A stretch of DNA of 64,000 nucleotides, taken from NCBI GenBank assembly GCA_046462535.1, contig JBKGVF010000018.1:62001-126000 (forward strand), read 5' to 3'. The stretch comes from JAAZCI01 sp046462535 (GTDB taxonomy: Bacteria; Pseudomonadota; Gammaproteobacteria; Cardiobacteriales; Wohlfahrtiimonadaceae). The notes beneath the pieces are model-generated. The model was not told the origin of the DNA, ran no database searches, and was given only the letters and a program-made list of their open reading frames with translations. Within the stretch, counting starts at the first letter, position 1. The number at the start of each line of letters is the position of its first letter. Below, in pieces: positions 44,401 to 52,694 of this stretch. A program made the translations under genes and the position numbers.

Positions 44401-44838
44401 TTATGCGCAAACGGCCACTTTACCAACAGCATCAGCACCAAAGAAGTACTCAATCTCTACCTTAGCTGTCTCTGGAGAATCAGAACCATGGACAGCATTC
44501 GCATCAATTGATTCAGCAAAATCATGACGAATAGTTCCTGCTAATGCCTCCTCAGGATTGGTAGCACCCATTAAGTCGCGATGCTTAAGAATCACATTCT
44601 CTCCCTCTAAAACAGAGATCATCACAGGCCCAGAGATCATAAACTCAACTAAATCATTAAAGAATGGGCGCTCTTTATGTACCGCGTAGAAACCCTCTGC
44701 CTCTTCACGGGTTAACTGAACCATCTTCGCCGCAACAATCTTAAATCCTGCTGCTTCAAAACGTGAATAGATAGCACCGATAGCATTCTTAGCTACAGCA
44801 TCAGGCTTAATGATAGATAAAGTTAGCTCTTTGCTCAT
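44401..44838 (-). CDS. ndk: nucleoside diphosphate kinase
   Basis: A 145-residue enzyme that passes the gamma-phosphate from ATP to other (d)NDPs by way of a phosphohistidine. The catalytic His117 is in NAVHGSDS, following the conserved GTIRHDFAESIDAN and IIKPDAV. The start is the ATG at 44838 (MSKELTLSIIKPDAV, with TTGGAGA upstream); the longer frame has no Shine-Dalgarno. It opens the ndk-to-der run. A TAAAAT -10-like sequence lies about 30 bases upstream and a strong stem-loop (44892-44926) separates it from cysK. Confidence 0.97.
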   Translation of the reverse strand: MSKELTLSIIKPDAVAKNAIGAIYSRFEAAGFKIVAAKMVQLTREEAEGFYAVHKERPFFNDLVEFMISGPVMISVLEGENVILKHRDLMGATNPEEALAGTIRHDFAESIDANAVHGSDSPETAKVEIEYFFGADAVGKVAVCA

Positions 44839-44891
44839 AAAAAATCTCCAATAATTAATTAAAATAAAGTGTAGTATTTTACCACACATAA

Positions 44892-44926
44892 CCCCCCTTA
44901 AGCGGATTATTCTCACTTAAGGGGGG
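44892..44926 (-). terminator. GC-rich hairpin between cysK and ndk
   Basis: CCCCCCTTAAG and CTTAAGGGGGG form a perfect 11-bp stem with a 13-base loop. No U-tract follows on the minus strand (it reads TTATGTG), so it is either a weak or Rho-assisted terminator after cysK or a structure in the ndk upstream region. Confidence 0.5.
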
Positions 44927-44948
44927 CATTAATCGATGTTAATAGTAA

Positions 44949-45878
44949 TTAACGATACTCTTCAAAAAGTGCTGTTGAGAGATAGCGTTCACCAAACGAG
45001 GCCACAATTGCAACAATCATCTTGCCTCTATTCTCAGGCTTTTTCGCCTCCTCAATAGCTGCAAGGATTGTAGCACCTGAGGAAATTCCTACAAGTAAAC
45101 CCTCCTCTTTCGCCGCTCTTTTAGCCATCTCAATAGCGTCTTTAGAGGCGATCTTAACAATTCGATCACATACGTCTCGGTTAAAAACTTTAGGAACAAA
45201 GCCCGCTCCAATCCCCTGAATCATATGAGGGCCACCTGGCTCACCCGATAAGACCGCTGACTCTTTAGGCTCAACAGCAACAATCTCTACCGCTTGACTA
45301 TAACCTTTAAGCGTCGCTCCAACACCTGAAATTGTTCCACCGGTACCTACTCCAGCAATAAACATATCTACCTTTCCATCGGTATCACGCCAGATCTCAT
45401 CACCTGTTGTGCTCTTATGAATCGCTGGATTAGCAAAGTTCTCAAATTGCTGGGGAACAAAAGCATTAGGATTCCCTTCTGCTAATTCTGCCGCCTTTGC
45501 AACAGCTCCTGACATACCCTCGGCAGCGGGTGTTAATACTAACTTCGCACCATATCCTTTAAGCAACATTCTACGCTCTTGACTCATCGACTCTGGCATT
45601 GTTAGCGTTAAAGGATATCCTTTAGCGGCACAGACCATTGCTAAACCAATTCCCGTATTACCAGAGGTGGGCTCGATTATCTCTGTACCCTCCTTAATAA
45701 GCCCCTCTTCCTCTGCCGCTTTAATCATATTAAATGCAATACGATCTTTTATTGAGTGGGAAGGGTTAAAGTACTCAAGCTTAAGCACAACATCTGCTTC
45801 TAATCCCTCTGTTAACCGGTTTAAACGCACAAGTGGTGTATTGCCAATTAACTCTGTTACATCATTTGCAATTTTCAT
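44949..45878 (-). CDS. cysK: cysteine synthase A (O-acetylserine sulfhydrylase)
   Basis: A 309-residue PLP enzyme converting O-acetylserine and sulfide to cysteine. The PLP lysine is K44 in NPSHSIKDRIAF. The substrate-binding loop is TSGNTG (71-76). The phosphate-binding GTGGTISG (about 174-181) and SSGAT complete the site. The sequence MIQGIGAGFVP matches the regulatory loop of CysK rather than CysM. An AAGGAG precedes the ATG by about 8 bases. The gene is flanked by ndk and the B12-type binding protein. No CysE or sulfate-assimilation genes are near. Confidence 0.96.
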   Translation of the reverse strand: MKIANDVTELIGNTPLVRLNRLTEGLEADVVLKLEYFNPSHSIKDRIAFNMIKAAEEEGLIKEGTEIIEPTSGNTGIGLAMVCAAKGYPLTLTMPESMSQERRMLLKGYGAKLVLTPAAEGMSGAVAKAAELAEGNPNAFVPQQFENFANPAIHKSTTGDEIWRDTDGKVDMFIAGVGTGGTISGVGATLKGYSQAVEIVAVEPKESAVLSGEPGGPHMIQGIGAGFVPKVFNRDVCDRIVKIASKDAIEMAKRAAKEEGLLVGISSGATILAAIEEAKKPENRGKMIVAIVASFGERYLSTALFEEYR

Positions 45879-45928
45879 ATATAATAATCTCCTTATAGAC
45901 TTATAAGCGAAAAGTTACTCTTATTGCA

Positions 45929-46819
45929 CTAAGAGTTCTGTTGTGAGCGCCATGCTCTCTTAATATCAATTAATTCTTTACCGAGATAGTAGAGGGCCCT
46001 CGTCGTAGGTATCTGCGTTGAGTACCCCTCTATCCGGTATATTTTTGCCCCCCTCTTTAACCCTTGCCGTATATATTTAGGCCCCTCAATCTCTTCAACG
46101 ATTAATCGATTACGCTCATTAAAGTGGGTCGCTCCCCCCTCTAAAAGAATTAGCAAATCAGGCTTAAGATGGGTAATCGCCTCCGCTGAAAGGGTAGGAG
46201 CATTAAGCCGACCACGATAAGCATTGCGAAACCCTAATACCTCTACTAACTCTGAATGGAAGCTTACACCCGCCACCATTGTTGGAAATATCTGCTGATA
46301 ATCCCCCCCTATCCCATAAAAGAGGAGAATCGTAGGGGGCTCCCCCTCCTCACTCACCTCATCAATAAGCGCCTGTAGCTTATTATGGTAATCGGCTAGT
46401 TGATTCTTTTGTGGTAAGGAGCAGAGCTCAGCTAATACTGCCGGAGCTGCTAAAATCTCACTTAATGTGGTCATAGGGATCCCTGCACTCTCGATCCCTC
46501 TTTGCTGCAACGCTCTAATTTCACGATCACCACTGGCAACCGATTGATAGAGGACTAGTGAAGGCTCTCTTTGCACGACTGCCTCTATATTTAGATCGAA
46601 GTAGCCACCTATATCAGCCACCTTCTGCTCCTCTGGAAGCAAGCAATAACGAGTTGCTCCCACTATCTGCTCTCCTAGCCCTGCAGTAATCACAAGATCA
46701 CTAACACTCGGGGAGAGGAGAACAAGACGCTCACACTCATGAGCAGAGATCGGAACAGCAAAAAACACCCAGCAAAGAATCATTTTTACTCTTAAACTTA
46801 AGCTGATCCTATCCATCAT
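45929..46819 (-). CDS. btuF: periplasmic B12/iron-complex-type substrate-binding protein (BtuF-like)
   Basis: A 296-residue secreted protein of the BtuF/FecB periplasmic binding family. A signal peptide (VKMILCWVFFAVPISA) is likely cut before HECERL; there is no lipobox. Mature blocks are RLVLLSPSVSDLVITAGLGEQIVGATRYC (N-lobe start), the helical backbone linker, and LNAPTLSAEAITHLKPDLLILLEGG. About 2.2-8 kb away are btuB, btuC, btuD and tonB, so this is probably the binding protein of that importer. Heme or a siderophore are the alternatives. A hairpin (ACTCTTA/TAAGAGT, 45917-45936) spans the stop codon. The start could be the second Met. Confidence 0.7.
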   Translation of the reverse strand: MMDRISLSLRVKMILCWVFFAVPISAHECERLVLLSPSVSDLVITAGLGEQIVGATRYCLLPEEQKVADIGGYFDLNIEAVVQREPSLVLYQSVASGDREIRALQQRGIESAGIPMTTLSEILAAPAVLAELCSLPQKNQLADYHNKLQALIDEVSEEGEPPTILLFYGIGGDYQQIFPTMVAGVSFHSELVEVLGFRNAYRGRLNAPTLSAEAITHLKPDLLILLEGGATHFNERNRLIVEEIEGPKYIRQGLKRGAKIYRIEGYSTQIPTTRALYYLGKELIDIKRAWRSQQNS

Positions 46820-46888
46820 TGTAACTCCCTCCTATCTGCGATCTCTTCTCAGTATAGCCCTCTTATCTTTAAATAAACATTTTCTTCA

Positions 46889-46922
46889 TAAAAAAAGCCC
46901 CTGCTTATCAGAGCAAGGGCTT
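46889..46922 (-). terminator. intrinsic terminator downstream of glaH
   Basis: On the minus strand AAGCCCTTGCT pairs with AGCAGGGGCTT (one mismatch) across a 6-base loop, followed by seven T. It lies about 65 bases past the glaH stop. Confidence 0.78.
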
Positions 46923-46985
46923 AGCATAACTAATAGCTAATTCAATATCTAACTACATGATTATAGTCTATTATTCTTTAAATCA

Positions 46986-47909
46986 TTAAACGATGAAGCG
47001 ACCACGCTGTCTCATTAGCTCACGTGAAAGATCTTTATTCACTTCAAATGCTGCACGGCCGTGTAACCAGAAGAGGTTGTTAACAACAACAAGCTCACCC
47101 ACTGGCAACTCAAGCTCAACAACTGATGGATCATTCTCCATAGACTCTGACATACTTCTTAGATATTTTGCTTGCTCAATTGTTTCTGGGTAAACAAACT
47201 GATCAATAAAGCACATACAGGGTCTATTATTCTGAATAAAGAATGTAGACTTTTTCACTTTTTGCGATACGTTTTTACTTGGTGGGGCAATATAGTCAAA
47301 CTCATAGTGTGCTAAAGGTGAGTTTGCATATTTATCTAGTTCCGCCCAGTCATCTAAGTGTAATAGACGGCTCTCACCACCAACTGCATTCTCTGCCGCC
47401 ATCTTCATCATAAGCAACCAATCGGTTGGCTCATCAACGAATGTCCCATCTGTATGAAGTGTAAAGAGACGATACGCTTGACGTAAGTAGGAGTCACTAT
47501 CATCTGTATGCTTTACGGTAAAACGCGCATAATACTTACCCGTCATAGCATCAAAGTTCGGCACCCCTATTAAATGGGTAATCGCTGTTGCAAAGATAAC
47601 ATACTCATCAGTATCTTCAGAGACTCCTTGAAGGCCAAGAGTAAATCCACCACTTGCACGATCATGAACAATATCGCGTAAAACTGTGTCGAAGCTCTTA
47701 TCATTAACCTCTTGTAAGAGATAATCTGCGATAACGTGACGCTCTAAAGGAGTATATTCTAAACGCTCAACAGTAATGTTATCTTCCTTACATTTTTTAA
47801 GGAAACCCTCAATGACACTATCGGCAAATGTTACATGATAGAGACGCTTAGTTTGTGGGTGGTCCGCAATTTCATAACGATCTGTTTTGGTTACATATTT
47901 ACTTGGCAT
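46986..47909 (-). CDS. glaH: glutarate 2-hydroxylase (CsiD/GlaH)
   Basis: A 307-residue Fe(II)/2-oxoglutarate-dependent dioxygenase that hydroxylates glutarate to L-2-hydroxyglutarate in lysine breakdown. The iron ligands are H152 and D154 in FTLHTDGTF and H283 in NNLFWLHGRAAF, followed by the 2-oxoglutarate Arg in ELMRQRGRF. GGFTLGLQG and the C-terminal LMRQRG block are specific to CsiD. In E. coli csiD is followed by lhgO and gab genes. Here none of them is adjacent, so where the product goes is unclear. A GGAGAG precedes the ATG. A 28-bp stem-loop lies 65-130 bp upstream. Confidence 0.92.
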   Translation of the reverse strand: MPSKYVTKTDRYEIADHPQTKRLYHVTFADSVIEGFLKKCKEDNITVERLEYTPLERHVIADYLLQEVNDKSFDTVLRDIVHDRASGGFTLGLQGVSEDTDEYVIFATAITHLIGVPNFDAMTGKYYARFTVKHTDDSDSYLRQAYRLFTLHTDGTFVDEPTDWLLMMKMAAENAVGGESRLLHLDDWAELDKYANSPLAHYEFDYIAPPSKNVSQKVKKSTFFIQNNRPCMCFIDQFVYPETIEQAKYLRSMSESMENDPSVVELELPVGELVVVNNLFWLHGRAAFEVNKDLSRELMRQRGRFIV

Positions 47910-48236
47910 TTTTCTAACTCTCCAAATTCTTTATTTATAGTTGAAATGTCGATTTAACACTCTTAAAACAATAAAAAAGGCCAGTAACAATGAGGATAAA
48001 CGCTTCAGAAGATGCGCCTATTCTCATTATCACTGGCCTTTATCCGTTTTATTGCTATGTATTATTAAGACATAGTCACAACAAATATCGCAGTACGATT
48101 TTATTAGTTTGTTAACTTAAGATCTTGACATGCTACTAGTGGGGCTAGCCACTACCTTTTGCCTCGATTCGCTTAAGTCTGAATTCAATTTAGCAAGGGT
48201 TTTTCTATTCGTCAACACTTTATTAAAACTTTTCTG
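47910..48236. other. 327-bp gap between the DUF3870 gene and glaH
   Basis: It holds the long hairpin listed separately (47973-48041). For glaH, a TATAAAT lies close to the start without an obvious -35. A short inverted repeat (TAGTGG-GGCTAG-CCACTA, about 48135-48152) has no T-run on the minus strand. TTGACA at about 48125 on the plus strand has no partner -10. No gene is evident. Confidence 0.4.
47973..48041 (-). terminator. 28-bp stem-loop with U-tract in front of glaH
   Basis: Arms 48041-48014 and 48003-47976 pair on the minus strand at 27 of 28 positions (five are G-U), with a 10-base loop and TTTTTTATTG after the stem. On the plus strand the same positions would be A-C mismatches, so the structure is selected, if at all, in minus-strand RNA. 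It is either the terminator of the DUF3870 unit or a leader attenuator for glaH. Confidence 0.62.
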
Positions 48237-48572
48237 TTAATCCTCCTCTGCAAGCTTCTCTCTTAAGGTCTTAAATTGAAGCTCGAGATCTTTAATTGCA
48301 GCAACTAAGGCGTTGGTTGCCTTGCCACGATAGCGGCTCTGCAGTGCTTCAGTAACCTCATCAATCCCCTCATTTAAGCTATGCCCCTTTAAAACACTGC
48401 CGACAAAGTTACTCCCCTGCTCTGTTGCTAAGGTACAGCTTGCTTGAATAATAACACCATACTTCACCTCAATTTCAGCCGATACCGTTAAAGTCTCAAA
48501 GACACTCTTTGCCGCCATCCCCTGGGGCAATCGTGAATGACCTGCGATAAAGACTGTTTTTGGTTGATGCAT
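48237..48572 (-). CDS. DUF3870 domain protein
   Basis: A 111-residue protein matching DUF3870: VFIAGHSRLPQGMAAKSVFETL at the N-terminus, YGVIIQASCTLATEQGSNFVGSVLKGHSLNEGIDEV in the middle, and RYRGKATNALVAAIKDLELQFKTLREKL at the end. The conserved pattern (G-x-x-x-L-P-x-G, a Cys-T-L-A-T segment, and a Y-x-G-x-A helix) suggests a small folded enzyme-like or binding domain, but no function is established. It lies upstream of glaH on the same strand, separated by a long gap with a hairpin, so co-transcription is uncertain. No signal peptide is present. Confidence 0.75.
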   Translation of the reverse strand: MHQPKTVFIAGHSRLPQGMAAKSVFETLTVSAEIEVKYGVIIQASCTLATEQGSNFVGSVLKGHSLNEGIDEVTEALQSRYRGKATNALVAAIKDLELQFKTLREKLAEED

Positions 48573-48750
48573 TCTCTTCTCTCTCCTCTCTATTTATAGT
48601 TGTGCTTTGATAGGTGACCCTGCTGGCTGCTCCACAATCTTATTTAATATATTTATCACGCCTTAGGATCTGATTGATCAGTATTGATTAATATACCCCC
48701 CTTCATATAACTCTGCATATCTTTTTTACTATTTAAACCTCTCTTTACAT

Positions 48751-48791
48751 AAAAAGAGCGTTATCCCCTAATAAACAGGAGAGTAACGCTC
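48751..48791 (-). terminator. intrinsic terminator of btuB
   Basis: On the minus strand GAGCGTTA pairs with TAACGCTC, with a partly paired inner segment (CTCCT / AGGGG), followed by TTTTTATG. It lies about 25 bases past the btuB stop. Confidence 0.75.
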
Positions 48792-48816
48792 AACAACGTC
48801 TGTTTAAGGATACAGT

Positions 48817-50733
48817 TTACAAGTCAATATTGATACCAATGAAGGCTCGAATGCCCGGTTCGCGATACCCTTTTGCATAGTGATATTTTTTATCAAAGAG
48901 ATTTTCAACACGGGCTGTTACCTCAAGACGATCTGTTGCTTGATGGCGCAATGTAATATCAGCTGTGCCAAACCCACTTAGATCTTCATCCCCAAAATCC
49001 TTACGACTACTATAGATATTCCCTTGAAGATGGAGATTCCAGCGCTCTGTCGGCTGATAGTTGAGGGCGAGCGTCGCTTGATGTTTCGGACGGCGAAGCA
49101 TTCGTTTATACGCCCCCTCGCTCCTCTCTTTAGCATCTAGATAGGTGTAACTTGCCCCGAACTCTAGCTGATCACTAAGGGTAACTAATCCTGAGAGCTC
49201 AATTCCCCGCATCTTAGCCTGCTCTAGATTTCGATACTCCCCAAATCGCCCATCTGGGGTCATCGATGAAAATGAGTAGTAATCAATCATCTCTTTATAG
49301 CGCTGATTAAAATAGGTGAGCTCCAACTGACTCTGCGCCGTCGGCTTAAAGAGAATACCGATATCAAATCCTCGACTACGCTCAGCCTTTAACCCTCTAT
49401 TACCCGCCGATCGATCATAGAGCTGATAGATATTAGGGGCATTAAAGCCGGTTCCATAACTCCCCTTTAAGGCAAACTGCTCTGTTAGATTAATTCGAGA
49501 AGTTACCCTAAATGTTGTTCGTCCACCAAAGGTGGAGTTATCATCATAGCGAACACCGAGGGTATTAAAAATCCGATCATTATAATCAAAATGTTGATCA
49601 AGATAGAGGCTCTTACGATTCTGACTCTTACTAATATCCTCATTCCCCTCCCCCTTCTCATGCTGATAGGTAGCGCCAAAGAGGGTTGTAAAATTGGGGT
49701 TTAAGGTGAGTTGATTATGCCAAGTGACATTTTGAGTCTCTCCTTTAAAGCGATAGAAGCTCTGCTCATCATTACCACTCAACCAATCACTCATACCTGA
49801 ATAATCTTTTCGATCTATGTGGCTTACACCATAACTGATGGTGGAATCCCAACGCTCATCAAAAAAGTGTCCATTCAGTGCAAAGTAGCCGACCCAATGC
49901 TCAGAACGTACATAATCATCATAATGGGTCTTATTCCATTGGTTATCATATTGATGATAGCGGCGGTTATAGCGCACAATAAGATCAACATCCACCATCT
50001 CACTCAATTCATAATTAATATTGGCTGATAAGATGCGGTTCCGATAATGATCTCGATCCCGATCCTTCTCACTCTTATCCACCTGATCGACTGTGGCATC
50101 AATTCCATGGCTATTCTCTATCGATCCGGCAAAGCTATATGAGAGACGATCTTTCATCCCTGATGATGACAACGTCGCCCGATAGGTAGACTCTGTTCCC
50201 GCCTCTAACCCTAAACTGGTTTTAGGATCACCCCCTCTTTTAGTAAAGAGCTGCACTACACCCCCCATTCCGCTTGATCCATAGAGAGTACTTTGAGGGC
50301 CTTTGAGCACTTCAATCCGCTCAATATTAGTAAGATTCCCAAGAAGCGTATAATCGACCGCTCTCCCTGTCCCCATCGGATCCCCAATGGGAACACCATC
50401 AACTAATACCAATGTATGTTCCGTCTTAGCTCCACGGATAAAGAGGCTGCTAGGACCATTAATCCCTGTTCGTGATAGGGTCATACCAGGCAATGAGCGC
50501 AACGCCTCCTCCACCGTCCGAACGCCCATTCGTTCAATCTCCTTCTCAGAGAGCGTATGGATCGTCGCTCCAATCTTCTGCTCTGGTGCTGCAATTCGAT
50601 TAGCCGTAACAATTAAGGGCTCCTCATCCGATGCTGCAATGGCAATCGGCAGCAGCAGTGAGATGGCACAGAGAGTTGCGGGAAAGGCAAAACCTCTCCT
50701 ACTAATAGGGGGATAATATTTCAATCTAGACAT
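48817..50733 (-). CDS. btuB: TonB-dependent outer-membrane cobalamin receptor BtuB
   Basis: A 638-residue outer-membrane beta-barrel. The signal peptide ends near ALLLPIAIA-type residues (about 1-33). The TonB box EPLIVTANR follows at about 37-45 and resembles E. coli BtuB's DTLVVTANR. The plug domain has RTVEEALRSLPGMTLSRTG, IFIRG-type and IEVLKGPQSTLYGSSGMGGVV. The barrel then runs to the C-terminus FIGINIDL, which ends in Leu instead of the usual Phe. A cobalamin riboswitch in the leader (50775-50890) marks it as B12-related. Its neighbours are btuC and btuD upstream and btuF beyond glaH. It imports corrinoids into the periplasm using TonB energy. Confidence 0.88.
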   Translation of the reverse strand: MSRLKYYPPISRRGFAFPATLCAISLLLPIAIAASDEEPLIVTANRIAAPEQKIGATIHTLSEKEIERMGVRTVEEALRSLPGMTLSRTGINGPSSLFIRGAKTEHTLVLVDGVPIGDPMGTGRAVDYTLLGNLTNIERIEVLKGPQSTLYGSSGMGGVVQLFTKRGGDPKTSLGLEAGTESTYRATLSSSGMKDRLSYSFAGSIENSHGIDATVDQVDKSEKDRDRDHYRNRILSANINYELSEMVDVDLIVRYNRRYHQYDNQWNKTHYDDYVRSEHWVGYFALNGHFFDERWDSTISYGVSHIDRKDYSGMSDWLSGNDEQSFYRFKGETQNVTWHNQLTLNPNFTTLFGATYQHEKGEGNEDISKSQNRKSLYLDQHFDYNDRIFNTLGVRYDDNSTFGGRTTFRVTSRINLTEQFALKGSYGTGFNAPNIYQLYDRSAGNRGLKAERSRGFDIGILFKPTAQSQLELTYFNQRYKEMIDYYSFSSMTPDGRFGEYRNLEQAKMRGIELSGLVTLSDQLEFGASYTYLDAKERSEGAYKRMLRRPKHQATLALNYQPTERWNLHLQGNIYSSRKDFGDEDLSGFGTADITLRHQATDRLEVTARVENLFDKKYHYAKGYREPGIRAFIGINIDL

Positions 50734-50774
50734 AAACCTCTTTAACCTCGAGAGATAATTATTTAATAAAATGG

Positions 50775-50890
50775 GTAATGCAATGCTCTAAGTTAGTATC
50801 TGGCTTAGGAGATCCTCTCTCCTCTCACAGTGGCGGGTCCGCGCAGGAATCACACCTGACTTCCTAACTCAAGGCAACCTGTTTTTACCA
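50775..50890 (-). promoter_or_regulatory. cobalamin (B12) riboswitch upstream of btuB
   Basis: On the minus strand the leader shows the B12-aptamer landmarks in order: a P1 5' arm (CCTTGAGTTAG), GGAAGTCAGGTGTGA, TTCCTGCGCGG, the almost invariant CCCGCCACTGTGA (about 50841-50823), and a B12-box-like AAGCCAGATACT (about 50806-50795). The 3' arm CTAACTTAGAG then closes P1 with GAGTTAG. It ends about 40-60 bases before the btuB ATG. It presumably represses btuB when adenosylcobalamin is abundant. No intrinsic terminator is obvious after it, so control may be at translation. Confidence 0.9.
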
Positions 50891-50935
50891 TTTATCCCAT
50901 AATTTGCAACTAATATATCTAAATGTAAACGATCT

Positions 50936-51907
50936 CTATCTCCCTTCCCGGCGCAACAAAAGTAGCAGAAAGAAGGGGGCTCCTAAGAGAGCAGTGATCA
51001 CCCCAACAGGGAGTTCAGCCGGCCTAAATAGAAGAGAAGCCCCTAAATTAGCAAGCAGTAATAATCCCCCACCAAGAGGGATCACCCCCCACCATAAGAG
51101 ACGATAATCACCCCCTAGAAGTAAGCGGGCAATATGGGGCACAATTAACCCAATAAATCCAATTGGTCCAAAATGGGCTACTAAAAAAGCGATCATAAGG
51201 CTCATTGTTAAAAAGAGCCCTCCCACTAAACGGTGTGGATTTAAGCCCCATACTTGAGCTTGAACTAATCCATTACTGATCAGATTCAGCTGAGGCGCTG
51301 TAAAGTAGAGTACTCCGGCGACTGTGCACGCTAATAGAAATAGACGAAAGAGCAATCCATAAGAGAGGTAATCGATCCGCCCCATCATCCACTTAAGCAA
51401 TGCATACCCTTTCTCTGGGGGGCCAACCGCCTGAAGAAGTAGAAGAAGACTACCGATAAAGAGGCTGATAATCACCCCTAAAAGGATTAATCGCAAAGGT
51501 TGATAATCGCCACGAAAAGCAGAGAGATAGAGAAACAGTGTAACCCCTAACGCCCCTAAAAAGGCGAAGAGCTCAGTAGCCGTCACCCAGAGGAAGACAA
51601 AATTAATCCCTCCATATAGGGCTATCGCCGCCCCAAATGAGCTACCACTTGCTACTCCTAAGATATAAGGATCCGCTAGCGGATTGCGCAGTAGTGCCTG
51701 AAATACCATACCACTTAACGCTAACGATGCCCCCACCAGCCACGTAGCCACCACCTTAGGAAATCGAAACTCCACCAAAATTAACCAATCATTACTATCG
51801 AAAGGGTTCAAAAATGTTAAACCAAATAGAGGTGCGAAGAGCAAAATCAGTAATGACCCAGCCCACAATAATTTTAAGAGCCTCACTCTCTCTTTCTGCC
51901 TCATCAT
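50936..51907 (-). CDS. btuC: FecCD/BtuC-type ABC importer permease
   Basis: A 323-residue inner-membrane permease with about ten helices in the FecCD fold. Hallmarks are FPKVVATWLVGASLALSGMVFQALLRNPLADPYILGVASGSSFGA (the family's N-terminal block), WMMGRIDYLSYG, and FGPIGFIGLIVPHIARLLLG near the coupling helix. The last residues are a short basic tail (LLLLRREGR). It lies 6 bp after btuD and just upstream of the B12 riboswitch/btuB. Together with BtuD and the BtuF-like protein it forms a type II ABC importer for cobalamin or, less likely, another chelate. Confidence 0.85.
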   Translation of the reverse strand: MMRQKERVRLLKLLWAGSLLILLFAPLFGLTFLNPFDSNDWLILVEFRFPKVVATWLVGASLALSGMVFQALLRNPLADPYILGVASGSSFGAAIALYGGINFVFLWVTATELFAFLGALGVTLFLYLSAFRGDYQPLRLILLGVIISLFIGSLLLLLQAVGPPEKGYALLKWMMGRIDYLSYGLLFRLFLLACTVAGVLYFTAPQLNLISNGLVQAQVWGLNPHRLVGGLFLTMSLMIAFLVAHFGPIGFIGLIVPHIARLLLGGDYRLLWWGVIPLGGGLLLLANLGASLLFRPAELPVGVITALLGAPFFLLLLLRREGR

Positions 51908-51913
51908 CCCTCC

Positions 51914-52690
51914 CTACTGATAAAAGAGGGGCGCCCCATCAAAACGCCGACCTTCATAAAATTGCACCCCATATAGCTCAGTTAAATTTTTAGTATTTAA
52001 CCAATCTCTCACCTCACCAAAGTAGTGGAGTGCACCCTCTTTTAACACCAATAGGTGGGTAAAATCCCCCCAAATATGGTTTAAATCATGGGTGATATAG
52101 AGAAGTGTCTTCCCCTCATTGCGACAACTTGCCACGATGTGATGATGTAACGACTGCTGATATTTTGGATCGAGAGCACGATTAGGTTCATCAAGCAGCA
52201 AAATAGGTGTCTGCTGCAACAGCGCTGCAGCAAGATAGAGTCGTTGCCGCTCCCCACCACTTAATTGGGAGATTGGCGTCTCCTGATAAGCGGTAAGCGA
52301 AAACTCCTCCAACATATGAGCTATTAATGCTTCCTCCTGAGGCGTCGTATAGAAATACCCCTTTTTATGGCTGTAGAGGGCCATCTCACACCATAAATGC
52401 GCCGTAACCTCGGGAAGCTGCGGTGGCTCTTGTGGGACAAGTGTAATTAGTCGCGCCAACTCCCGTCGGGTATACTCCGCCTGAGCACGACCATTAAGTA
52501 AGATACGCCCCTCAATCCTCCCCTCGCGCTCTGTAATCAACCCTAACAAAGCATGAAGGAGAGTGCTCTTTCCCGCCCCGTTACTCCCAATAATGGCTAG
52601 TCGTGCCCTAGGAGGAAGATGAAAGCTTATTCTCTTTAAGCGCTGACTCCCTCTACTGATGACTGATAACTCCTCTACCGTTAACATCAC
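51914..52690 (-). CDS. btuD: BtuD-type ABC importer ATPase
   Basis: A 258-residue ATP-binding subunit with Walker A GSNGAGKST (35-43), Q-loop VPQEPP, signature LSGGERQRLYLAAAL (about 143-157), Walker B ILLLDEPNRALD and H-loop ITHDLNH. The D-loop region reads NRALDPK instead of the common TSALD, a mild variant. Typical of vitamin B12/siderophore importers. It starts 4 bp after tonB and ends 6 bp before btuC, so it is part of the same transcript. The first or second Met may be the start. Confidence 0.87.
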   Translation of the reverse strand: MMLTVEELSVISRGSQRLKRISFHLPPRARLAIIGSNGAGKSTLLHALLGLITEREGRIEGRILLNGRAQAEYTRRELARLITLVPQEPPQLPEVTAHLWCEMALYSHKKGYFYTTPQEEALIAHMLEEFSLTAYQETPISQLSGGERQRLYLAAALLQQTPILLLDEPNRALDPKYQQSLHHHIVASCRNEGKTLLYITHDLNHIWGDFTHLLVLKEGALHYFGEVRDWLNTKNLTELYGVQFYEGRRFDGAPLFYQ

Positions 52691-52694
52691 ACTC

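Noticed and set aside
44839..44916. 26-residue extension of ndk
   Set aside because: The start MSKELTLSIIKPDAV fits all homologues and has a ribosome site; the extension crosses the promoter-like region.
48124..48160. TAGTGG/CCACTA inverted repeat as terminator of the DUF3870 gene
   Set aside because: Short stem and no U-tract on the minus strand.
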